From Verrucomicrobiota bacterium (lineage in GTDB: Bacteria; Verrucomicrobiota; Verrucomicrobiia; Chthoniobacterales; UBA10450), in assembly GCA_003218815.1 (NCBI GenBank), contig QHON01000103.1:1-5828 (forward strand): DNA of 5,828 nucleotides, given 5' to 3'. The notes below the pieces were generated by a model, which was not told the origin of the DNA, did not search any database, and saw only the letters and a program-made list of their open reading frames with translations. The position numbers and the translations under genes are program-made. This document shows positions 1-5,084 of the stretch, one piece after another; the stretch's first letter is position 1, and each line of letters opens with the position of its first letter.

Positions 1-471
1 CTAACATCCGGGCGGTCCGCGTTTACTAGCAGAATGGGCCACGTCGCCGAACGTCACGACGCAAATTGGCACCGGGACTGGGACCGGCGCCATGCCCACT
101 TTTTCCACAATCGGTTCTTTGTCTTTGACGACGGCTTCTGGTTTGGGCTAGACCCCGGATTCTACCCGTGGGATTACCTGCCGTATTACGCAGACGACTA
201 CTACCCGTACGATTACTACGCTGACGATCAGCCCTACGATAACACGGAGCCCGTTGATAACGGTGTCCCAGCGGCTGATGCCACGGTCCAAGCCGTCCAG
301 ACTCAGCTCACTCAGCTAGGCTATTACAACGGTCCAGTCGACGGCATTTTCGGACCGGCAACGCGTGACGCAGTGGCGAATTATCAGATCGCCAACCAGC
401 TAAACGTAACCGGAAGTCTATCGCCTGACACGCTGCAGTCGCTCGGATTGCCGCAGGTAACGCCGAGCTGA
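1..471 (+). CDS. Exported peptidoglycan-binding-domain protein, 5' end missing
   Basis: The reading frame is open from base 1, so the ATG at 34 is probably internal and the true start, with its signal peptide, lies left of the window. Counting from that ATG, residues 1-30 are rich in His, Trp and Arg (HDANWHRDWDRRHAHF). Residues 31-70 are very rich in Tyr and Asp (YYADDYYPYDYYADD). A linker leads to a peptidoglycan-binding type 1 module (PF01471-like) at about 84-138, recognised by LGYYNGPVDGIFGPATRDAV, YQ and a final LQSLGL. Such modules form a three-helix bundle that binds cell-wall peptides, so a periplasmic or surface location is inferred. No catalytic domain is visible, so an enzymatic role is unsupported. 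From memory, similar proteins with the HDANWHRDWDR segment are common in Chthoniobacterales. The domain call is firm; the cellular role is unknown. No terminator is seen before the SDR fragment that follows. Confidence 0.85.
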   Translation, partial: LTSGRSAFTSRMGHVAERHDANWHRDWDRRHAHFFHNRFFVFDDGFWFGLDPGFYPWDYLPYYADDYYPYDYYADDQPYDNTEPVDNGVPAADATVQAVQTQLTQLGYYNGPVDGIFGPATRDAVANYQIANQLNVTGSLSPDTLQSLGLPQVTPS

Positions 472-507
472 ACGCCGACATCCGATGGAGTTGAGAACGA
501 AATGAAA

Positions 508-512
508 AAGGA
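508..512 (+). promoter_or_regulatory. Shine-Dalgarno site of the SDR fragment
   Basis: AAGGA stands nine bases before the ATG at 522, near-ideal spacing. It is the clearest ribosome binding site in the window. It fixes the start of the truncated SDR reading frame and shows that the fragment is the genuine 5' end of a former gene rather than a chance match. Confidence 0.6.
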
Positions 513-521
513 AATAACGCT

Positions 522-686
522 ATGAATCTGCGGGTGAACGAAAAGCGTGCGTTGATCACAGGTTCGACGGCCGGGATTGGGTTTGCGATTGCGCGGGCGC
601 TGGCCCGAGAAGTCGGTAACCGGAGCTGCAGTCACTCTTTTTGCGAGTCCCCCGCTTCCAGCATGCGCACGCGTTTGTCGATGTAA
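522..686 (+). pseudogene. Truncated short-chain dehydrogenase/reductase (SDR), N-terminal stub
   Basis: A 54-codon frame begins MNLRVNEKRALITGSTAGIG and continues FAIARALARE. This is the classical start of an SDR oxidoreductase: beta strand 1, the TGxxxGIG dinucleotide-binding motif at residues 13-20 (TGSTAGIG), then the first Rossmann helix. SDR proteins are usually about 250 residues. Here homology is lost after residue 30 (base 611), and the frame runs on as unrelated sequence, antisense to the last codons of the histidine kinase, to a TAA at 684-686. The NAG motif, the catalytic Ser and the YxxxK residues are all absent, so no enzyme activity is possible. An alternative reading removes ten bases (612-621) and resumes with GAAVTLF, which resembles SDR strand 2, implying a local insertion before the main break. 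The stub probably sat in an operon with the peptidoglycan-binding gene 50 bases upstream. Recombination, deletion or an assembly error could explain it. Confidence 0.75.
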
Positions 687-1855
687 GGCAATCGAATCGT
701 TAGGGTGAGGCCTTTGCCTTCGCTGCTTTCGATGGAAAGTTCGCCGCCGTGCTCGCGCACAATACGGCGCACGATCAACAGACCTAGGCCCGTCCCCGAT
801 GGTTTCGTCGTGAAATAAGGCTCAAAGACGCGGCTCAAATCGTCGGCTGACATGCCGCCACCGGTATCGATGAAACTGATGAGAACCTGGGTGTCGTTCA
901 TGTCCGTGTGAATGCGCAGGATGCCTCGGCGTTTCATAGCTTCGAGGCTGTTTTTGATCACGTTGTAAAAAGCTTGTTTCATCTGACCGCGGTCGATCTG
1001 GAGCGGAGGCAGATCGGAACGCAGCTCCTGTTCGACGACGACGTCGCGCTCCTGAATTTCAGGCGCGAAAAAGCGCACTGTTTCCTCGACAACCGCATTT
1101 ATGTTTTCGGGATGCAGTTGCGGCCGCGATGGCCGGATGGCGCGCAGGAATTGGGTGACGATCGAGTCAAGCCGTCCGATTTCCGATCGCGCGACGTTAA
1201 TCGAGTCTTGAAGCTCGGCCTTCGCATCGTCGTCAAGCTCGCGCACTTTGCGCTCCATCAATTGCAAATGGATGTGAAGCGAGTTGAGTGGATTGCCGAT
1301 CTCGTGCGCCACTCCGGCGGCGAGCAGTGTAAGCGCGTTCAATCGCTCGGATTCGATCGTTTCCTGTGCTGAGCGCCGGCTCTCAGTAATGTCGCGCAGG
1401 ATGATGGCGTGGCCAACCTGCTCGCTGGCGCCGTCCCAAAAACCTTCGTGGCCGACCGCGCCCTTATCGATCTTATCGTCGGCCACGCGGTGCCCGATGA
1501 GTAACGGTACAATGTAGAAGTTGATGAAGCGATTCGCGGGATAAAAAATTTCCATGTCGCGAGTAACTGGCCCTTCGCTTTGGGCCAATGACTCCCAGTC
1601 GAGGCCGCGCACGCGCTCGTCGAGCCGTTTGCCGATGGCATCGCTCCCAGTTAATCCAAATAATTCGCAGGCAGCATCGTTGAGATAAGTCATGCGTCCC
1701 TTCGCATCCGTCACAATGATTCCTTCCTGGATGGCGTTGAAAACCGTTTCGAGAAAGCCTTTCTCCCGCGCCAGGCGCAAAAAATAATTCTGCACCTCTT
1801 CCGGCCCGATCCGGCCGAGTCGCTCGATTAGTTTCTCAATAAAGCCCGCCTTCAT
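632..1855 (-). CDS. Soluble PAS-domain sensor histidine kinase (NtrB/AtoS-like)
   Basis: This 407-residue protein has the full transmitter of a two-component histidine kinase. It should autophosphorylate on His and pass phosphate to an Asp on a response regulator. Residues 1-30 form a short helical lead. A PAS domain spans about 33-157 (LETVFNAIQEGIIVTDAKG to ILRDITESRR), with an unusually long loop at about 121-147. The dimerisation/phosphoacceptor box is AAGVAHEIGNPLNSL with His184. The ATP-binding domain shows the N box (NVIKNSLEAM, 298-307), G1 (DTGGGM, 330-335), F box (FEPYFTT, 344-350) and G2 (GTGLGL, 354-359). No membrane segment or signal peptide is visible, so it is cytoplasmic; the PAS ligand is unknown. 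The ATG follows directly on an in-frame TAA (1856-1858), so no longer ATG start exists; no clear Shine-Dalgarno precedes it. No response regulator lies in the window. All catalytic residues appear intact. Confidence 0.93.
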   Translation of the reverse strand: MKAGFIEKLIERLGRIGPEEVQNYFLRLAREKGFLETVFNAIQEGIIVTDAKGRMTYLNDAACELFGLTGSDAIGKRLDERVRGLDWESLAQSEGPVTRDMEIFYPANRFINFYIVPLLIGHRVADDKIDKGAVGHEGFWDGASEQVGHAIILRDITESRRSAQETIESERLNALTLLAAGVAHEIGNPLNSLHIHLQLMERKVRELDDDAKAELQDSINVARSEIGRLDSIVTQFLRAIRPSRPQLHPENINAVVEETVRFFAPEIQERDVVVEQELRSDLPPLQIDRGQMKQAFYNVIKNSLEAMKRRGILRIHTDMNDTQVLISFIDTGGGMSADDLSRVFEPYFTTKPSGTGLGLLIVRRIVREHGGELSIESSEGKGLTLTIRLPYIDKRVRMLEAGDSQKE

Positions 1856-1865
1856 TTAAACAGGA

Positions 1866-1925
1866 ATGAACACCAATGAGTACGAACTGACCTGCAAGAT
1901 GCAAATCACCATTGAAGACGACTGA
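1866..1925 (+). other. Possible 19-codon micro-ORF in the divergent intergenic region
   Basis: An ATG at 1866 opens MNTNEYELTCKMQITIEDD before a TGA at 1923-1925. The codon choice and residue mix look protein-like rather than random. However, the only purine-rich upstream element (AGGA) abuts the ATG with no usable spacing. It could be a small peptide, the relic of a gene, or chance. It lies just upstream of the kinase start on the opposite strand, so any transcription through it would be divergent from the kinase. Confidence 0.2.
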
Positions 1926-1957
1926 CGTCGGCCGGCCACTTCCTTTGTGCAAGACTT

Positions 1958-1986
1958 TTGACCCGACTCAAAGTCATGAGTCTAGT
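1958..1986 (+). promoter_or_regulatory. Candidate sigma70-type promoter for the small secreted protein, near leaderless
   Basis: TTGACC (1958-1963, five of six matches to the -35 consensus) is followed after 17 bases by TCTAGT (1981-1986, four of six to the -10). Normal spacing would start transcription at about 1992-1994, on or beside the ATG at 1993. That would give a leaderless mRNA, in keeping with the lack of a good Shine-Dalgarno there. The call rests on consensus matching only. Confidence 0.4.
1965..1982. repeat. Perfect 6-bp dyad in the promoter spacer, possible operator
   Basis: GACTCA (1965-1970) and TGAGTC (1977-1982) are exact inverted copies separated by AAGTCA. The dyad fills nearly the whole spacer between the candidate -35 and -10 boxes and touches the -10. 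A second, overlapping imperfect dyad, GACTTTTGA (1953-1961) against TCAAAGTC (1968-1975), differs by one bulged base. The position suits a repressor or activator site; no regulator can be named. Confidence 0.35.
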
Positions 1987-1992
1987 TAGGCG

Positions 1993-2373
1993 ATGCGTAG
2001 CCAGAAACTCCCCTGGGTTCTATTGTTTCTGATTGTGTCTGCTGCTTTTTGTTTCGGCCAGGCCCAACCGGACTCTGGAACCGGCGTCGAGGGCGTGATT
2101 ACTGTTAGCCCAGCTCACCCCGGCCCTACGAGGGAGGGCGTTCCTAGCTCGGCTCCGTTTGCGAACACGGCTTTCACCGTGCAAAACGAAAATGGTCCAG
2201 TCGGATCTTTCATCACCGATAATCAGGGTAAGTTCCGGATCTCGCTGAGTCCGGGCCATTATACCATTTCAGTGAAGGAACCCCGAATCCGTGGCTGCGG
2301 ACCATTCGATGTCGATGTTGTGGCCAGCCGAATGACAAAGGTGGAGTGGCAGTGCGACACCGGTATGCGATAG
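1993..2373 (+). CDS. Small secreted protein, carboxypeptidase-regulatory-like fold
   Basis: This 126-residue protein starts with a typical Sec signal peptide: RSQK, then a hydrophobic run PWVLLFLIVSAAF, with likely cleavage after FGQA near residue 24. Cys20 does not fit a lipobox because the preceding residue is Phe, so a lipoprotein is unlikely. The mature part reads as a small beta sandwich. GVEGVITVSP opens it, ANTAFTVQNENGPVGSFITD and NQGKFRISLSPGHYTISVKE match the carboxypeptidase-regulatory/transthyretin-like pattern (Gly-Lys-Phe then Leu-Pro-Gly-Tyr spacing), and a final strand holds the C-terminus. Cys102 and Cys121 could form a disulphide after export. The specific function is unknown; such domains often act as accessory or adhesive modules. 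The start at 1993 is the ATG that gives a complete signal peptide; the candidate promoter places transcription start at or next to it. The next gene is 261 bases away and probably transcribed separately. Confidence 0.75.
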   Translation: MRSQKLPWVLLFLIVSAAFCFGQAQPDSGTGVEGVITVSPAHPGPTREGVPSSAPFANTAFTVQNENGPVGSFITDNQGKFRISLSPGHYTISVKEPRIRGCGPFDVDVVASRMTKVEWQCDTGMR

Positions 2374-2431
2374 ATACAAGCTGGCAGGAACTCTCCGCGA
2401 ATCGCACTGCGCTGGCACGCAGGAAAACGCC

Positions 2432-2538
2432 GGAAATTGGAAAAATTCTTGACACGTTTCCCCACTTCTACGTAAAAACGAGGCCTGAACCTCAGAAAAT
2501 TCATCTGAACATCTTTAAGAAAATTTCCAAAAATTTCC
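2432..2538. repeat. Imperfect A/T-rich inverted repeat framing a promoter
   Basis: The left arm GGAAATTGGAAAAATTCTT (2432-2450) is closely matched by the inverse of the right arm at 2517-2538, which contains AAGAAAATTTCC and then AAAAATTTCC. The arms pair over about 19 positions with a mismatch and a three-base bulge, separated by 66 bases. The right arm is itself a direct repeat of AAATTTCC with a 10-base period (2521-2528, 2531-2538), which places the copies on the same helical face. The TTGACA box overlaps the inner edge of the left arm. Confidence 0.4.
2449..2478 (+). promoter_or_regulatory. Candidate promoter of the 785-residue secreted protein
   Basis: A perfect TTGACA (2449-2454) is followed after 18 bases by TAAAAA (2473-2478), four of six matches to TATAAT. 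Transcription would begin near 2485, leaving a leader of about 150 bases before the ATG at 2635. The -35 box is convincing and the -10 box is weak, so the exact start is uncertain. Confidence 0.4.
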
Positions 2539-2540
2539 CC

Positions 2541-2559
2541 GGGGCGCGTTCGGCGCTCC
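2541..2559 (+). other. GC-rich hairpin in the 5' leader
   Basis: GGGGCGC (2541-2547) pairs with GCGCTCC (2553-2559) as seven base pairs including one G-U, closed by a GTTCG loop. A CCCCGGGG palindrome (2537-2544) overlaps its left foot. No T tract follows, so it is not an intrinsic terminator for the upstream gene. It could stabilise the leader or affect translation of the downstream gene, but its role is unknown. Confidence 0.35.
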
Positions 2560-2634
2560 AGACAAAATCTGCGTCCAATCCTCAACCGGCCTGCTCCTCG
2601 CACGGCGAAGACGGGAGTCCATCCCGATAAGAAA

Positions 2635-4992
2635 ATGAAAAAGAACCAAAAAAACTCCACCCGTGCGTTCGCGCTGCGAATCACGCTCTCACTCGTTCTG
2701 GTGGCTACCGCTGGCATCTTACTGGTCTCGAGCTTCGCGCCGTCATCGGGCGCTGGCGGCAGCCAGGTCGGCTTGTATAGCGGCGCTCCAGCGCTAGCCG
2801 TTGCTATGCAAAAAGTAAGCCCGGCGGTGTTTCGCGGTGACGTACGGAGGCTGCCTCAGGTGCCGCAGCAGGAACTGATGCGTCCGGAATTGAAAGAGCC
2901 TCATCCGACACAGAAGCAACCTTTGCCTTGGGCGCCAACCCTGCAACTCGAACAACCAACAGTTCCACTGGCGCCAATGCCTGGCCCGATTCAAAGCTTT
3001 GCTGGAATCACGCGAACCGATAGCTGCACTGGTGGACAGTGCGGCGCGGGCACTCCGCCCGACACGAACGGCGCTGTCGGCAGCAACCACTATATTCAAG
3101 CAGTCAACTCAGCGTTCGCCATCTACAGCAAGACAGGAACACTGCTTGCTTCATTCACTGAGAACGCGTTGTGGGCCGGAAACGGAACGTTCTGTGACGG
3201 CAACGGTGGCGGCGATCCCGTGGTTATCTACGACGCGCTTGCAGACCGCTGGATTCTCACCAATCTCGCCTACAGCGGCGGTGCAACGTCGGGACCATTT
3301 TACCAGTGCATCGCCGTCTCCCGCACGAGCGACCCGGTATCGGGCGGCTGGTATCTATATGCTATTCGCACGGACACGGGTGCTGCCGGCCAACCGCCCG
3401 TTAACACAATCAACGACTATCCCAAATTCGGTATCTGGACCGACTGCCTCTACTACGCCGCTAATGGCTTCCTCATGCCAGCTGGCTCCTTCAATGGGAC
3501 CGAATTCGGCTCCTTCAGCCGCAGCGATATGTATGCGGGTTTGCCGTTAACCGGCGCGTTGGGCTTCATTGTCAACACCATAGATCCCTTCACGATGATC
3601 CCCAGTGATCTCGAGGCACCCATCGTAGGAGCTTATAACGGTGTGCCTCCAGCTGGTACTCCAAACTATTATGTGTCGGAATCGCAGACTGCGTTTGCTT
3701 TTGAAGTGCGGAAGTTTACGGCGGGAACGAACTGCGGCGGTGGCGGAACGCTCAGTGCCGCGACCAATGTGAGCCAGACGAGTTACACCGTTCCTGGCAG
3801 TAACATTGTGCCGCAACCAAATACGACCAATACACTCGACAGTCTCGGCGACCGCTTGATGCAAAAGGTCCAGTACCGGAAGGTGGGCGGTGACGAGTCC
3901 CTGTGGCTGGTTCATACCACGCGCGGCGGTAGCGCGGCGACGACCAGGCCGCAGTGGGCGCAGATCAACGTCACGGGTGGAACGATTGCAACGACACCCG
4001 TTCAGCAACAGATTTATACCCCCGATACGACCATCTATCGCTGGATGGGCAGCGTCGCCGCTGATATTCAGGGTAACGTGGCACTTGGCTACAGCACCTC
4101 GAACGCGACGAGCCCGAATTTCCCCAGCATCGTTTATTCGGGCCGACTGGCAGGCGACGCGTTGAACACCTTGCCGCAGACTGAGACGCAGCTTATCGCG
4201 GGCAACGGTTCACAGATCGGCAACTGCGGAACCTCAATCTGTCATCGTTGGGGCGATTACAGCTCGATGAGCGTTGACCCATCCGATGGTTGTACCTTCT
4301 GGTACACGACCGAGTACTTCACCAACCAAACAAACGGCACTAACACGCCTCCGATTTGGAGCACGCGCATCGGCTCATTCAAATTCCCGTCGTGCGCCGG
4401 GGCAACTAGCGACAGCATCACTTGTATGCAGCCAGATTCTGCGACTAGGTGTTACAACAACTACAGCCAATGGAGCCCGGTTTATCAATCAAGTGCCGAT
4501 GCCTGTCGCAATTATTGCAACTCAAACAACGCTCAGGCGTGCGAATGGAATAGCGGCACTGGAGACTGTTACGTCGAGTTCGGCGCAAGCTGTCTGCAGA
4601 GTGGGTTCCCCGGTTGGTACGCGGGGGTAGCCGGGGTTTCGTGCAGCAGCCCCACGCCAACTCCAACTCCCACCCCTACGCCTACACCAACTCCCACACC
4701 AACTCCAACTCCAACACCGACCCCGACCGCGACACCTACACCGACGCCGAGTGGAATTGTGCTGACCGCGTCGGGGCACAAAGTTAAAGGCGTGGAGGTA
4801 GTGAATTTGTCCTGGACTGGAACGAATGCGGCTAGCATGGACATCTACCAGAATGGCAGTGTGATTGCCACGGTTCCTAATAGTGGCGCCTATACCGACA
4901 ACACTGGTCGCAAGGGCCACGGGAGCTTCACCTACAAGGTATGCGAAGCGGGGACATTGAAGTGCTCTAACGACGCCGCGGTGCAGTTCTAG
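2635..4992 (+). CDS. Large secreted modular protein: propeller-like region, PAN/apple-like domain, Pro-Thr linker, FN3-like domain
   Basis: The N-terminus has basic residues (KKNQKNSTR) and a hydrophobic stretch at about 16-35, a signal peptide or uncleaved anchor. A Pro/Gln-rich segment follows to about 120. Residues 121-590 resemble a family of exported bacterial proteins rich in short beta strands, probably a beta propeller: PPDTNGAVGSNHYIQAVN, GDPVVIYDALADRWILT, NDYPKFGIW and RWGDYSSMSVDPSDGCTFWY. Residues 597-670 hold eight cysteines, with CRNYCNSNNAQACEW and GDCYVE, fitting a PAN/apple-type adhesion fold. Thirteen Pro-Thr pairs start at 673 and, with a short A-T, P-T, P-T, P-S tail, reach 706. 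An FN3/Ig-like domain (708-785; VNLSWTG, MDIYQNGSVIATV, FTYKVCEAG) closes the protein, with Cys770 and Cys777 likely paired. No catalytic motif or sortase/T9SS sorting signal is evident, so I infer a surface or extracellular binding role. No strong Shine-Dalgarno precedes the ATG. The substrate is unknown. Confidence 0.85.
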   Translation: MKKNQKNSTRAFALRITLSLVLVATAGILLVSSFAPSSGAGGSQVGLYSGAPALAVAMQKVSPAVFRGDVRRLPQVPQQELMRPELKEPHPTQKQPLPWAPTLQLEQPTVPLAPMPGPIQSFAGITRTDSCTGGQCGAGTPPDTNGAVGSNHYIQAVNSAFAIYSKTGTLLASFTENALWAGNGTFCDGNGGGDPVVIYDALADRWILTNLAYSGGATSGPFYQCIAVSRTSDPVSGGWYLYAIRTDTGAAGQPPVNTINDYPKFGIWTDCLYYAANGFLMPAGSFNGTEFGSFSRSDMYAGLPLTGALGFIVNTIDPFTMIPSDLEAPIVGAYNGVPPAGTPNYYVSESQTAFAFEVRKFTAGTNCGGGGTLSAATNVSQTSYTVPGSNIVPQPNTTNTLDSLGDRLMQKVQYRKVGGDESLWLVHTTRGGSAATTRPQWAQINVTGGTIATTPVQQQIYTPDTTIYRWMGSVAADIQGNVALGYSTSNATSPNFPSIVYSGRLAGDALNTLPQTETQLIAGNGSQIGNCGTSICHRWGDYSSMSVDPSDGCTFWYTTEYFTNQTNGTNTPPIWSTRIGSFKFPSCAGATSDSITCMQPDSATRCYNNYSQWSPVYQSSADACRNYCNSNNAQACEWNSGTGDCYVEFGASCLQSGFPGWYAGVAGVSCSSPTPTPTPTPTPTPTPTPTPTPTPTPTATPTPTPSGIVLTASGHKVKGVEVVNLSWTGTNAASMDIYQNGSVIATVPNSGAYTDNTGRKGHGSFTYKVCEAGTLKCSNDAAVQF
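4651..4752 (+). repeat. Degenerate hexanucleotide repeat encoding the Pro-Thr linker
   Basis: Seventeen tandem six-base units of the form CCNACN encode Pro-Thr pairs, with one unit changed to GCGACA (Ala-Thr, 4738 minus six bases, at 4729-4734 region) and the last ending in AGT (Ser). Third positions vary freely, so the repeat is kept at protein level rather than being a fresh DNA slippage tract. Any gain or loss of a unit keeps the frame. The linker joins the cysteine-rich and FN3-like domains. Confidence 0.9.
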
Positions 4993-5032
4993 CGCTCGGA
5001 CCAACAAAGGGACTTGAGTATGCAGCTTTAAA

Positions 5033-5070
5033 CAGCGCGGCCCCGCGCAAAACGGCGCCGCGTTGCTTTT
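5033..5070 (+). terminator. Intrinsic, probably bidirectional terminator between convergent genes
   Basis: CAGCGCGGC (5033-5041) pairs with GCCGCGTTG (5057-5065) as nine base pairs including one G-U, with a 15-base loop, followed by CTTTT on the plus strand. Read from the minus strand the same stem is followed by TTTAAA. It sits 40 bases after the stop of the 785-residue protein gene and just beyond the stop of the convergent transporter gene, so it can serve both. A rival short hairpin within GCGCGGCCCCGCGC (5035-5048) may compete. Confidence 0.65.
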
Positions 5071-5084
5071 AGCACAACGGTATT

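Noticed and set aside
34..36. ATG at 34 as the start of the peptidoglycan-binding protein
   Set aside because: No signal peptide follows it, there is no ribosome binding site before it, and the frame is open upstream with residues that resemble the family's usual Ser/Arg-rich segment.
594..607. Hairpin CGGGC-GCTG-GCCCG considered as a terminator for the kinase or SDR stub
   Set aside because: The stem is only five base pairs, lies inside the SDR coding part and has no T tract on either side.
908..1372. A 154-codon plus-strand frame opposite the histidine kinase
   Set aside because: The kinase on the other strand has every conserved box, so this frame is its antisense shadow.
1930..1937. GGCCGGCC palindrome in the divergent intergenic region
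   Set aside because: An eight-base GC palindrome is expected by chance in GC-rich DNA and it is not aligned with any promoter element.
2346..2630. A 94-codon plus-strand frame from a GTG, ending five bases before the ATG of the 785-residue protein gene
   Set aside because: It overlaps the 3' end of the small secreted-protein gene, contains the candidate promoter and repeat arms, lacks a ribosome binding site and has no recognisable protein pattern.
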